Part shown: positions 18,755 through 29,415 of the stretch, piece by piece | How positions within the stretch are numbered: the stretch's first letter is position 1 | How the letters are laid out: every line of letters starts with the position of its first letter | Assembly (NCBI RefSeq): GCF_002343915.1 | Contig: NZ_NETK01000002.1 | Span: forward strand, 186,001-250,000 | DNA length: 64,000 bases | Origin: Nannocystis exedens | GTDB taxonomy: Bacteria; Myxococcota_A; Polyangia; Nannocystales; Nannocystaceae | Direction of reading: 5' to 3' | The notes under the pieces: model-generated | Told to the model about the DNA's origin: nothing | The model's input: the letters and a program-made list of their open reading frames with translations, nothing else | The model's database searches: none | Position numbers and translations under genes: made by a program

Positions 18755-19627
18755 ATGCCGACCAAGATCCTCGCGATCGACGACAGCAAGACCATGCGCC
18801 TCGCCATCAAGATCACCTTCGCGGCCGAAGACTATGACGTGGTCGCGGTGAGCAAGGGCTCCGAGGCGGTCGCTCGCGCCAAGCAGATGCCAGCGGACGT
18901 GCTGATCGTCGACGCCGCGCTCGCCGCCGGCGAGCCCTCGGGGTACGAAGTGGTCAAGGCGGTGCGCGCCGACCCCGACACGGCGCACATCCCGGTGCTC
19001 CTCCTGGTCTCGAACCAGGTCGGTATCGACGAGGCCCAGGTCCAGGCCTGCGGCGCCAACGGGGCGATGACCAAGCCCTTCGACACCCAGGAGATGCTCG
19101 AGAAGGTCACCGCCCTCGCGCAGGGCAAGTCGATCTCGAGCGGCAAGTCGGTCCCGAAGGCCGCGCCCGCGCCGCAGCCCGCGGCCGCCCCGGCTCGGCC
19201 CGCGCCGGCGCCCACACCCGTGGCCGCCGCCCCGACGCCGGCCGCCGCCCGTCCGGTCCCGGCTCCGACCACGCCCCCGGCCGCGGCGCCCAAGCCCGCG
19301 CCGACCCCCGCAGCCGCAGCTGCACGCCCCGCGGCGGCCCCTGCGAGCAGCGGCAACAAGAATTTCCCGGCAGCTTTCGCCTCAGGAGAGGATATGGCCA
19401 GCAAGATCCCGATCGCGACCCCCATCCCGTTCGCTCCCGCCGATGCGCCGACCGCCGGCATGCTCAAGCGCCTCCAGGCGGCCGGCGGGGCCGGCACCGG
19501 TCTCGACCCCAAGGCGGTGCAGGCGCTGCTCTCGCTCAGCCGTGACGTGATCGAGCAGGTCGTCTGGGAGGTCGTCCCGGACATGGCCGAGCAGATCCTC
19601 TCGCGCGGGCAACAGGCCCGGCACTGA
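18755..19627 (+). CDS. CheY-like response regulator with a C-terminal conserved helix pair
   Basis: Predicted 290 residues. The receiver domain (1-125) has acidic residues D9 and D10, phosphoacceptor D53, S86 and K107 in the expected places. An Ala/Pro linker (about 130-205) follows. The C-terminal segment (about 222-285) ends in ALLSLSRDVIEQVVWEVVPDMAEQIL, a motif found at the ends of many deltaproteobacterial single-domain regulators. There is no DNA-binding or enzymatic output domain, so it probably signals through protein contacts. There is no neighbouring histidine kinase; it is an orphan. The start is supported by AAGGAG. Confidence 0.9.
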   Translation: MPTKILAIDDSKTMRLAIKITFAAEDYDVVAVSKGSEAVARAKQMPADVLIVDAALAAGEPSGYEVVKAVRADPDTAHIPVLLLVSNQVGIDEAQVQACGANGAMTKPFDTQEMLEKVTALAQGKSISSGKSVPKAAPAPQPAAAPARPAPAPTPVAAAPTPAAARPVPAPTTPPAAAPKPAPTPAAAAARPAAAPASSGNKNFPAAFASGEDMASKIPIATPIPFAPADAPTAGMLKRLQAAGGAGTGLDPKAVQALLSLSRDVIEQVVWEVVPDMAEQILSRGQQARH

Positions 19628-19841
19628 GCGCCGTCCCGGGGACACCCCCGGAGTTTCAAGTTGGATGGCCGCCTCGCGCGATCTGGATCGCTCCCAGATC
19701 GATGCGTGGCGGCTTTGCCGTGTTCGCGGTGCAGGCCCGCCGCGGCGCAGGTGCGCAGTCGCCGAGACGTGACAGAGTCTCGGCGCCATGGGCCGGATGA
19801 GTGCGACTGAAGATGCCGCCCCGATGGGGGCCGGAGGGAGC

Positions 19842-22592
19842 ATGGAGAAGCTCAACAGTGTCTACGAGCCGCAGGCCGTCGAGTCGCGGCTCTACTCGTG
19901 GTGGCGCGACGCCGGGTACTTCCAGCCGGCGCCCGGCGAGCAGCCGACCTACACGGTCGTGCTGCCGCCGCCGAACGTCACCGGCCGGCTGCACATGGGC
20001 CATGCGCTCACGGCCACCATCGAGGACACGCTGGTCCGCTGGCGCCGGATGTGCGGCGAGGCGGCGCTGTGGCTGCCCGGCACCGATCACGCCGGGATCT
20101 CGACGCAGGTCATGGTCGAGCGCCAGCTCGTCAAGGAGGGCACCAGCCGCGAGCAGGTCGGGCGCGAGGAGTTCATCCGCCGCGCGTGGGAGTGGACCCG
20201 CGAGCACGGCGGCATCATCGACCGCCAGCACGAGGCCCTCGGCGCCTCGCTCGACTGGTCGCGCTACCGCTTCACCCTCGACCCGGTGTCGTCGCGCGCG
20301 GTGCGGGAGGCGTTCGTCCGCCTCTACGAGGACGGCCTGGTCTACCGCGCCTTCCGCCTGATCAACTGGGACTGGGCCAGCCAGACCGCGCTCAGCGACC
20401 TCGAGGTCGAGCACCGCGAGTCCGACGGCTCGCTGTGGCACCTCGCGTATCCGGTCGAGGGCTCGGACGACGTCCTCGTGGTCGCGACCACCCGGCCCGA
20501 GACGATGCTCGGCGACACCGCGGTGGCGGTCCACCCCGACGATCCGCGCTACCGCCACCTCATCGGTCGGCGGGTGATCCTGCCGCTGACCGGCCGCAAG
20601 GTGCCGATCGTCGGCGACCCGATCCTCGTCGACATGAACTTCGGGACAGGTGCCGTCAAGGTCACCCCGGCCCACGACTTCAACGACTTCGAGGTCGGCA
20701 AGCGCCACGACCTCGACCTCGTGGTCGTCATCGACAAGCGCGGCAAGCTCAACGAGAACGCGCCGGAGCGGTTCCGCGGGCTCTCGGTGGCCGAGGCGCG
20801 CGAGGCCGTGGTGGCCGCGCTCGCCGAGGCCGGCGCGCTGATCAAGGTCGAGCCGCACAAGCTGAACCTCGGCTACTCGCAGCGCACCGGCGTGGTCTGC
20901 GAGCCGCTGCCGTCCGACCAGTGGTTCGTGCGCACCAAGCCGCTGGCCGAGCCGACGATCGAGGCGGTCCGCAGCGGCCGCACCAAGATCCTGCCGGAGC
21001 ACCGCGAGGGCGACTACTTCCGCTGGATGGAGAACATCCACGACTGGTGCATCTCGCGGCAGCTGTGGTGGGGCCACCGGATCCCCGCGTGGCACTGCAG
21101 CGCGTGCGGCAAGATCACCGTCGGTCGCGAGGACCCGACCGCGTGCGCCCACTGCGGCTCGACGGCGATCGAGCAGGACCACGACGTGCTCGACACGTGG
21201 TTCTCGTCGGGACTGTGGCCGCTGACCTGCCTCGGCTGGCCCGACAAGTCCGCCGACCTGCAGCGCTTCTACCCGACCGGGCTGATGGAGACGGGCTGGG
21301 ACATCCTGTTCTTCTGGGTCGCCCGCATGATGATGTTCGGCATGTACTTCGGCGGCGACGTGCCGTTCCGCACCGTGTTCTTGCACAGCATGGTGCTGGG
21401 CGAGGACGGGCGGAAGATGTCGAAGATGCGCGGCAACGTCGTCGACCCGATGGAGCTGATCGAGAAGTACGGCGCCGACAGCCTGCGCTTCTACCTGTCG
21501 ACGATGGCCGGGCAGGACCAGGGCATCGTCTTCAGCCGCGCGCGCGTCGAGGGCTACCGCAACTTCTGCAACAAGCTGTGGAACGCGGCCCGCTTCGCGC
21601 TGATGAACCTCGAGGACTTCGGCCCCGAGGAGCTCGCGGCCTACCGCGCGCAGGTGATCGAGAAGGCCGACGTCGGCCCGCTGGCGATCGCCGACCGCTG
21701 GATCCTCGCGCGCGCGCTCGAGACCGCGATCGCCGTCGACGACCTGTTCTCGCAGTACCGCCTCGACCTCGCGGCCCACACCGTCTACCAGTTCGTGTGG
21801 TACGAGCTGTGCGACTGGTACCTCGAGCTGGCGAAGAGCAACCTCCGCGAGGGCGCGCCGCCGGCCGATCGCCGGGCCACGCAGGGCACGCTGGCGACGG
21901 TGTTCGACCTGGTGATGCGGGTGCTGCACCCGATCGTCCCGTTCATCACCGAGGAGATCTGGCAGCGCCTGCCGCGTCCGGCCGACGCGCCGGCGAGCCT
22001 GATGCTGGCGCCGTTCCCCCGCCCGCGCACGCGCGACGGCGAGAAGGTGCTCGAGCTCGACGGGCCGGTGCAGCGCGTCGGGGCGATCCTCGCCGAGGAG
22101 GGCACGCTCCGCGCCCGCGAGGACATGACGGCGCTGGTCGAGCTGACCACCGCGGCGCGCAGCCTCAAGGCCGAGTTCAAGCTGCCGCCCGCCAAGCGCG
22201 TCGAGGTGCTGGTGCGCAGCGAGGACCCGGAGATCCGGGCCCGCGTGGCGCGGCTGCACCCGCTGGTGGTCCACCTGGCCAAGCTGCAGCAGCTGCGCCT
22301 GATGGAGCCGCACGAGGCCGCGCCCAAAGAGGCCGCGACCGAGGTGGTGCGCGGGGCCGAGGTCATCCTGCCGCTCGCCGGTCTCGTCGACTTCGCGGCC
22401 GAGCGCGCCCGCCTGTCGAAGGACCTCGAGAAGGCGCGCAAGGAGGCCGACGGCCTGACGGCGAAGCTGCAGAACCCGGGCTTCCGCGGCAAGGCTCCGG
22501 CGGACGTGATCGCCAGGGGTGAAGCGCGTCTGGTCGAGCTGAAGGGGGACCTCGAGCGCCTCCAGGCCACGCTGACGCGGCTCGGCGGGTGA
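19842..22592 (+). CDS. valS: Valyl-tRNA synthetase
   Basis: Predicted 916-residue class I aminoacyl-tRNA synthetase charging tRNA-Val. The signature PPPNVTGRLHMGHAL (HIGH motif) is near residue 50. A CP1 editing domain with TTRPETMLGDTAV follows, then a CxxC...CxxC zinc site (CSACG...CAHCG), the KMSKM loop (about 524-528), an anticodon-binding domain and a C-terminal coiled coil (ARLSKDLEKARKEADGL). The ATG at 19842 has GGAGGGAG just upstream; an in-frame ATG at 19788 would add 18 residues of low similarity. The C-terminus is followed by a hairpin that may terminate transcription. Confidence 0.97.
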   Translation: MEKLNSVYEPQAVESRLYSWWRDAGYFQPAPGEQPTYTVVLPPPNVTGRLHMGHALTATIEDTLVRWRRMCGEAALWLPGTDHAGISTQVMVERQLVKEGTSREQVGREEFIRRAWEWTREHGGIIDRQHEALGASLDWSRYRFTLDPVSSRAVREAFVRLYEDGLVYRAFRLINWDWASQTALSDLEVEHRESDGSLWHLAYPVEGSDDVLVVATTRPETMLGDTAVAVHPDDPRYRHLIGRRVILPLTGRKVPIVGDPILVDMNFGTGAVKVTPAHDFNDFEVGKRHDLDLVVVIDKRGKLNENAPERFRGLSVAEAREAVVAALAEAGALIKVEPHKLNLGYSQRTGVVCEPLPSDQWFVRTKPLAEPTIEAVRSGRTKILPEHREGDYFRWMENIHDWCISRQLWWGHRIPAWHCSACGKITVGREDPTACAHCGSTAIEQDHDVLDTWFSSGLWPLTCLGWPDKSADLQRFYPTGLMETGWDILFFWVARMMMFGMYFGGDVPFRTVFLHSMVLGEDGRKMSKMRGNVVDPMELIEKYGADSLRFYLSTMAGQDQGIVFSRARVEGYRNFCNKLWNAARFALMNLEDFGPEELAAYRAQVIEKADVGPLAIADRWILARALETAIAVDDLFSQYRLDLAAHTVYQFVWYELCDWYLELAKSNLREGAPPADRRATQGTLATVFDLVMRVLHPIVPFITEEIWQRLPRPADAPASLMLAPFPRPRTRDGEKVLELDGPVQRVGAILAEEGTLRAREDMTALVELTTAARSLKAEFKLPPAKRVEVLVRSEDPEIRARVARLHPLVVHLAKLQQLRLMEPHEAAPKEAATEVVRGAEVILPLAGLVDFAAERARLSKDLEKARKEADGLTAKLQNPGFRGKAPADVIARGEARLVELKGDLERLQATLTRLGG

Positions 22593-22604
22593 GCGCCGTG
22601 CGGT

Positions 22605-22755
22605 CATGTCGACAGGCCGCGAGCCTGTCGACGTGACTCGTTTGAGCCCGTCGGGCGTCGTCGGCGTGCCTCGCGGGCATGCCCCGGCAGACAGGTCGTT
22701 TAGGACATGCCGAAGAGAGCATGCCCCCGGGGACATGTCCGTTCGCGCATGTACC
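22605..22755. repeat. Hairpin-family cluster between convergent valS and the WD40 kinase
   Basis: GTCGACAGGC (22608-22617) / GCCTGTCGAC (22623-22632) is a perfect 10-bp stem that could terminate valS. It is followed by GGCATGCC, AGACAGGT, AGGACATGCC, GAGCATGCCC and GGGGACATGTCC arms up to about 22730. No coding frame. Confidence 0.6.
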
Positions 22756-22765
22756 GCCAGCGCCG

Positions 22766-25700
22766 TCACTCGGGCGGCGCGCAGCCGACCTCGGCTCTCG
22801 GCGGGTCGTCGGCGTCGGCGCGGGCGGAGATGAAGGCGCGCAGGCCCTCGGCGTCGGTGGGGAGGGTGTCGCGCCAGCGGAGCACGCGGCCGTCGGCGCC
22901 GACGGCGACGACGCTGCGGCCGTCGTCCTCGAGCGCGAGGGCGGCGACCTGCTTGAGGCCGCGGAGGCGGCGGAAGTCGCGGCGCGGGGCCAGCGGGTCG
23001 GGCTCGTCGCCGATGTCCCACAGCAGGATGTCGCCGCCGGTGACGGCGACGGCGACCCGGCTGCCGTCGCGCGAGACCGCGACCATGAGGTCGACGAGGT
23101 CGGGCGGCGCGAGCTCGATGCGCAGCTCGTGGCTGACGCTGTCGAACACGCGCAGGATGTTGTCGCGGCTGACGGTGACGATCCAGCGGCCGTCGCCGGA
23201 CACGTCGACCTCGCCGACCTGCAGGCGATGCCCGCGCAGCTCGCCGAGGCGACGGCCGTCGAGGTCGACGTGCTCGACGTGATCCTCGGCCGCGAACACG
23301 AGCTCGCGCGTGCCGGGGATGGCGACGGTCACGGCGACCCGGTTCCGCACGCGCAGGAGCTCGCGCAGGCCGGCGTCGCCGTCGTGGCGGAACAGCTGAC
23401 CGTACGGCCCGCCGATCACGAGCGCAGACTCGCCGGGGAAGAACAGCGTCGGCGGGGTCCCCTCGACCCGCTCGAGCTCGCGGACCGGCTCGTGCGCGGC
23501 GAGGTCGACGAGCAGGATCCGTCCGTCCTCACACCCGAGGGCGAAGCGCGGGCGCGACGGATCGACGCCGGCGCGCAGGCCCTCGCATCCCGCACCGACG
23601 GTGGTGCGCAGCGACACGACGCCGTCGGGCAGCGACATCCCGAGCAGCTCGCCGCCGTCGTCGAGGACGAGCCCGTGGCGACCGTCGTGGCTGAGGAGCA
23701 CGCGCTCGATCGGCCGCTCGACCGGGATCGCGGCCAGCGAGCGCATGCCCGCGGTGTCGACGACGTGCAGCGCCGCGGCGCCGCCGAGCAGCACCCGGCC
23801 GGCGGCCGCCGCCATCACGACGGCGCCGCGCGTGATCGGCTCGGGGGCGACGTACTGCTCGCGGGCGAAGGCCGTGGCCGGCCACACGAACACGCGCGGG
23901 TCGTTGCCGACGGCGGCGATCCAGCGCCCGTCGGGCGAGAACTGGGCGTCGAGCATGTGCGCCGGCACGGCCAGCGGATAGGAGGTGGCGGTCGCCAGGT
24001 CCCAGATCCCGACGCGGGCGTCGCCGCCGACCGAGGCGATCTTGGTGCCGTCCGGCGAGAAGCTGGCGCGGCGGATGTAGCCGGCGTGCGGGGCGAGCAA
24101 GACGCCGCGATCGCGGACGAGGTCGTAGTGACGCAGGTAGGTGGTGGAGGCCGGGGCGATCAGCTGATCGGAGGCGGGCGAGAAACGGATCTCGCGCAGC
24201 GAGCCGAGCCAAACGTCGGAGGGCGCCGGCGGCCAGGTGAGCCGCCGTCCGGCGCCGGCACGGGTGTCGTACAGCCACACGCTGCCGTCGGCGACGGGGC
24301 TGGCGAACCACCGCCCGTCGAGCGAGACGCCGCCGGCCTGCTGGAGGACGACGTCGCCGGGGTGCACGACGGTGCGGACGCCGGTGGTGAGGTCGTGCAG
24401 GTAGGCCTGGTTCTTGTCGATGTCGATGCAGCCGATGTGCTTCGCGGTCCACGGGACCGAGTTGGCGAAGCAGCGGTCGATGATTTCGCTGACGCCGGTG
24501 TCGAGGTCCCAGCGGCGCAGCGCGAGCGCGTCGTCGGCGGTGTAGAGGCGGCGTCCGTCGGGGCTGAAGACGACGTTGCGCACGCCGTCGGTGTGGCCGA
24601 GCAGCACTTGCGGCTCGCCGCCGCCGAGGTCCCACACGCGCACGGTGTGGTCACGGCTGGTCGAGGCGACGCGGCGGCCGTCGGGCGAGAAGGCGGCGCG
24701 CCAGACGTCGCTGGTGTGGCCGCGGAAGACGCGAGATGTCCAGGAGGACATGTCCCAGACGCGCAGCGTGCAGTCGTCGCTGGTGGTGGCCAGCAGGTCG
24801 CCGGTCGGCGAGAAGGTGGCGCGGCTGATCGCCGCCCGGTGACCGCGGAGCACCCGCGGCAGGCCGCGCGCCTCGAGGTCGGCGGCGATCTGCCGGGCGC
24901 GCCGCCAGTCGGCCGCGGGCGAGAGGTTGTCGAGCAATCGCAAGGCCTCGATCGGGTCGCTGCCGAGGACGAGGCGAGCTTGCTCGAAGGACAGGTTGTC
25001 GGCGCGCCGCTCGGCCTCGACCTGGGCGGCCTGGGCCCGGCGCTCGGCGTCCTCGGCGAGGTCGCGCGCGCTCTCGGCGAGGTCGCGCTGCGCGCGGACC
25101 TGGCGGAAGCTCAGCGCGGTGACGCCGACGATCAGCGCGACGCTGACGGCGGCGAGGCCGAGCAGGGCGCGGTGGCGCCGGACGAACCGCCGCACCCGCT
25201 CCCAGGCGGTGTAGCGGTGGGCGCCGACGATCTGGCCGGTCTGGAACCGCCGCAGGTCGTCGGCGAACTCCCTGGCGCTGGGGTAGCGGGCCCGGCGGTC
25301 GCGCGCCATCGCCTTGTCGACGATCGCCACCAGCTCGTCCGGCGCGCCCGGCTCGCGGCTGCACAAAGGGACAGGTGACTCGTAGACGGTCTTGTAGATC
25401 ATCTCCATGGCGTTGCCGGCGTCGTGCGGCAGCTGCCCGGAGAGGACGTGGTAGAGGATCGCGCCGAGCGCGTAGACGTCGGTGCCGGTGTCGACCTCGG
25501 CGCCCTCGGCCTGCTCGGGCGACATGTAGCCGGGCGTGCCGACGACGGCGCCGACGAAGGTGAGGTCCTTGCCCGGGGTGACGGGCGTCGGTTCGCCGGC
25601 GCCGAGGTCGGCGACGTCGAGCTCCTTGGCGAGGCCCCAGTCGATGACGACGGTCTCGCCGAAGGCGCCGACGAGCACGTTGTGCGGCTTGAGGTCGCGG

Positions 25701-26239
25701 TGGATGATGCGCTGGCTGTGCGCGTAGGCGACGGTCTCGGCGATCGCCAGCACGTGCGGGAGCAGGGCCAGGCGCGCGGCGAGGGTCCGGGCCTCGGCGA
25801 TGACCTTGTCGAACGAGCGGCCCGAGACCAGCTTCATGGCGAAGAACGGCTCGCCGGTGGGCCAGCGACCGGCGGCGTAGACCGGGACGATGCCCGGGTG
25901 CTGCAGGCGCGCCGTCAGCAGGACCTCGCGGACGAACCGCTCCTCGTCGACGGGCCGGCCGCGGACCAGCAGCTCCTTGAGCGCGACGGGGCGATCGAGG
26001 CTGGGGTCGTGCGCGCGCAAGATCCGGCCGATCCCGCCCTGCGCGAACTGGCCGGCGATCACGTAGGTGTGGCGCTCGATCTGCGGCAGGCGGCTGGTCG
26101 CCGGCGTCAGCCGGGGCACGGGCGCGGGCGCCTCCGACGGCGGCATGGTGGCGACCTCGTCGTCGACGGGCGGCGTCGCGGCGCGCGTCGGCAGCGCTGT
26201 GCTCGCGGCCAGCGTGTCCTCCGTGCGCTCGGAGCTCAT
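22766..26239 (-). CDS. Ser/Thr protein kinase with C-terminal WD40 propeller(s)
   Basis: Predicted 1157 residues. The kinase domain spans about 55-335: AQGGIGRI loop, K88 in ALKEL, HRD (180-182), DWG in place of DFG (200-202), and YMSPEQ. One TM helix lies at about 357-378, then a coiled coil (380-418). From about 464 there are WD40 repeats (LRGHRAAISRATFSPTGDLLATTSDDCTLRVWD and at least five more), enough for one or two propellers. The start overlaps the stop of the cytidine deaminase gene as ATGA, indicating translational coupling. The propeller is probably extracytoplasmic and may sense a ligand or scaffold partners. The DWG variant keeps the metal-binding Asp, so activity is likely. Confidence 0.92.
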   Translation of the reverse strand: MSSERTEDTLAASTALPTRAATPPVDDEVATMPPSEAPAPVPRLTPATSRLPQIERHTYVIAGQFAQGGIGRILRAHDPSLDRPVALKELLVRGRPVDEERFVREVLLTARLQHPGIVPVYAAGRWPTGEPFFAMKLVSGRSFDKVIAEARTLAARLALLPHVLAIAETVAYAHSQRIIHRDLKPHNVLVGAFGETVVIDWGLAKELDVADLGAGEPTPVTPGKDLTFVGAVVGTPGYMSPEQAEGAEVDTGTDVYALGAILYHVLSGQLPHDAGNAMEMIYKTVYESPVPLCSREPGAPDELVAIVDKAMARDRRARYPSAREFADDLRRFQTGQIVGAHRYTAWERVRRFVRRHRALLGLAAVSVALIVGVTALSFRQVRAQRDLAESARDLAEDAERRAQAAQVEAERRADNLSFEQARLVLGSDPIEALRLLDNLSPAADWRRARQIAADLEARGLPRVLRGHRAAISRATFSPTGDLLATTSDDCTLRVWDMSSWTSRVFRGHTSDVWRAAFSPDGRRVASTSRDHTVRVWDLGGGEPQVLLGHTDGVRNVVFSPDGRRLYTADDALALRRWDLDTGVSEIIDRCFANSVPWTAKHIGCIDIDKNQAYLHDLTTGVRTVVHPGDVVLQQAGGVSLDGRWFASPVADGSVWLYDTRAGAGRRLTWPPAPSDVWLGSLREIRFSPASDQLIAPASTTYLRHYDLVRDRGVLLAPHAGYIRRASFSPDGTKIASVGGDARVGIWDLATATSYPLAVPAHMLDAQFSPDGRWIAAVGNDPRVFVWPATAFAREQYVAPEPITRGAVVMAAAAGRVLLGGAAALHVVDTAGMRSLAAIPVERPIERVLLSHDGRHGLVLDDGGELLGMSLPDGVVSLRTTVGAGCEGLRAGVDPSRPRFALGCEDGRILLVDLAAHEPVRELERVEGTPPTLFFPGESALVIGGPYGQLFRHDGDAGLRELLRVRNRVAVTVAIPGTRELVFAAEDHVEHVDLDGRRLGELRGHRLQVGEVDVSGDGRWIVTVSRDNILRVFDSVSHELRIELAPPDLVDLMVAVSRDGSRVAVAVTGGDILLWDIGDEPDPLAPRRDFRRLRGLKQVAALALEDDGRSVVAVGADGRVLRWRDTLPTDAEGLRAFISARADADDPPRAEVGCAPPE

Positions 26240-26641
26240 GGCACGCGCGGCGCGAGGAAGCTGGCGTCGAAGGCCAGCGGCAAGAGATCGCGGACCCGAG
26301 AGCGCAGCAGGGCGCCGCTCGCGGTCACGAGGACGAGGTCGGCGTCGGCGGCGAACTCGAACAGGATCTGGCGGCACGCGCCGCACGGCGGGGTCGGGAC
26401 GTCGGCGCCGGTGACGACGGCGACGGCCTCGATCGCGGCGGCGCCGTGGGTGAGCGCGTAGAAGAGCGCGACCCGCTCGGCGCACAGGCCGAGGGTGTAG
26501 CTGGCGTTCTCGACGTTGGCGCCGGTCCAGATCGTGCCGCCGGTGTCGCGCAGGGCGCAGCCGACGGCGAAGCCGCTGAACGGGCAGCGGGCGCGCCCGC
26601 GGGCCTCGGTCGCGGCGGCGACGAGCGCGGCTTCTTGTGGA

Positions 26642-26655
<14 letters not shown>
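26236..26655 (-). CDS. cdd: Cytidine deaminase
   Basis: Predicted 139 residues, the size of the tetrameric class. It hydrolytically deaminates cytidine/deoxycytidine to uridine in pyrimidine salvage. Zinc ligands C58, C91 and C94, and catalytic E60, lie in CAE and PCGAC motifs; the substrate loop FSGFAVGCAL is present. It overlaps the PP2C gene upstream by 14 bases and the kinase gene downstream by 4 bases, so it is encoded inside a signalling operon, an unusual place for a salvage enzyme. Nothing in the sequence suggests loss of activity. Confidence 0.95.
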
Positions 26656-28072
<1,417 letters not shown>

Positions 28073-28084
28073 CGCGGCCGGACC

Positions 28085-29296
28085 TCAGGGCTCCGGCGCC
28101 GCCGCCGAGAATACGGCATCGAGCGGGCGCTGGGCGGCGTCGGCTCCTGCGAGCCTGGCGGCGAGCGCGTCGAGATCGCTCTGGCCGACCGCGGCGCCGT
28201 CGAGCCAAACCCCCTCGGGCAAGGCGGTGATGCCTCCCGGCCCCCGCTCGAGCTCGGGTTCGCCCGACTCGCAGGTCTGCGCTTCGGGCGCCTCGTCGAG
28301 TCGGGCGATGAAATTGGCCGCCGCGGCGCTCCGCGGCTCCCTCCGGGCGCCTTCGCCCTCGCGCGCGAGGATCCGCAGGTACTCGAGCTGCAGCCCCAGC
28401 CGCTCGGCCACGCAGGTGCGCACCCGCAGCTGCCGGGCGCCGGCGTTGGTGCCACGAGCGATGACCTGCACCGCCAGGACGCCGGGGTTTTGCCGGCGAA
28501 ACTCGAGTACCGGGGCGAGCAGCGAGAAATTGGGGTGCTCGTCGTGCTCGGCGAACACGACGAGGCGGTGGGGGAGGCCGACCCCACCGACGAGCATGCC
28601 CGCCTGGACCGGCGGGCGCATGAGCCGCTGACTGACGCCCCGCCGCGTGACCACCAGCGGGCGGACGGGCGGGCGATTGCCGCGGATCCGCTGGGTCTCG
28701 CGGGCGAGCTCGCCGCGCACGCGCTCGAGGCCGGGACCGTCCTCGAAGGCCGCGGCCTGGCCGACGGCGAAGATCGGCGGGCGGCCGAGGTAGCCGCCCG
28801 CGGCCTGGTGCAGGCGCTGGAGCTCGGCCTTGCCGGCGCGCACGGCGACGTCGAGGCAGCGATCGTCGAGGATCGCGGCGAGATCCTCGGGGCGCAGCCC
28901 GAGCTCGCCGGCGAGGACGGCGCGAGCCGCGGGATCGCCGAGGCGGACGGCGAGGCGATCGCGGCCGTCGCGGTCGAGCACCCGCAGCGCGGCCTCCTGC
29001 CGCCCGCGTGCGCCGGCCCCGAGCAGGAGGCGGAGGATCCGGGTGTCGCCCAGGCTCTCGACCATGCTGGTGCCGATCGGGACGACGCGCACGCCGACGG
29101 CCCCCTCGTGATCGGCGACGAGCCGCCGCAGGTCGAGCCACAGGCTGAAGGTGGTGGGCGCGAACGGGTCGAGGAAGGCGGAGATCGCCAGGGGCGCGTC
29201 GACCGGGCCGAGGTGGAGGGCGGGCTTGGGGCAGTCGTGGCCGCGCGCGGCCGCTGCGGCGAGGAGCACGGCGGCGAGCGCGGGGGCGAGGAGCAC
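28085..29296 (-). CDS. Exported DsbA/thioredoxin-like protein without a CxxC
   Basis: Predicted 403 residues. A signal peptide covers 1-19 (MLLAPALAAVLLAAAAARG). The next segment, GPVDAPLAISAFLDPFAPTTF, matches the first strand and active-site turn of DsbA-like thioredoxin folds (G-D-x-x-A-P-V-x-I-x-x-F-x-D-x-x-C-P-x-C), but the CxxC is replaced by APTT (46-49). A second domain of related look (RPLVVTRRGVSQRLMRPPVQ...LPHRLVVFAEHDEHP) follows, again without paired Cys. It is therefore probably a non-redox, periplasmic binding or chaperone protein. It is the first gene of the operon with PP2C, cdd and the WD40 kinase, 12 bases before PP2C. Confidence 0.65.
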   Translation of the reverse strand: MLLAPALAAVLLAAAAARGHDCPKPALHLGPVDAPLAISAFLDPFAPTTFSLWLDLRRLVADHEGAVGVRVVPIGTSMVESLGDTRILRLLLGAGARGRQEAALRVLDRDGRDRLAVRLGDPAARAVLAGELGLRPEDLAAILDDRCLDVAVRAGKAELQRLHQAAGGYLGRPPIFAVGQAAAFEDGPGLERVRGELARETQRIRGNRPPVRPLVVTRRGVSQRLMRPPVQAGMLVGGVGLPHRLVVFAEHDEHPNFSLLAPVLEFRRQNPGVLAVQVIARGTNAGARQLRVRTCVAERLGLQLEYLRILAREGEGARREPRSAAAANFIARLDEAPEAQTCESGEPELERGPGGITALPEGVWLDGAAVGQSDLDALAARLAGADAAQRPLDAVFSAAAPEP

Positions 29297-29401
29297 GCGG
29301 CCACTTTGACCCGCCGCGGTGGTTTGTTCAAGGCAGGGCGCGAGACCCGGCGGGGAGGTCGGCCCGGCCGGTCGCGGCCTTTCGAGCGCCGTGGGCCGTG
29401 G

Positions 29402-29407
29402 TAGTCT
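29402..29407 (+). promoter_or_regulatory. Probable -10 box for the gene at 29416
   Basis: TAGTCT ends 8 bases before GTG 29416; a poor -35 (TTTCGA at 29380-29385) lies 16 bases upstream. It supports the 29416 start over the GTG at 29398. Confidence 0.4.
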
Positions 29408-29415
29408 CGCCGCCC

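Noticed and set aside
19656-23021. 1121-codon minus-strand frame opposite valS
   Set aside because: Arg/His/Val-rich with no motifs; valS on the plus strand has every class I signature.
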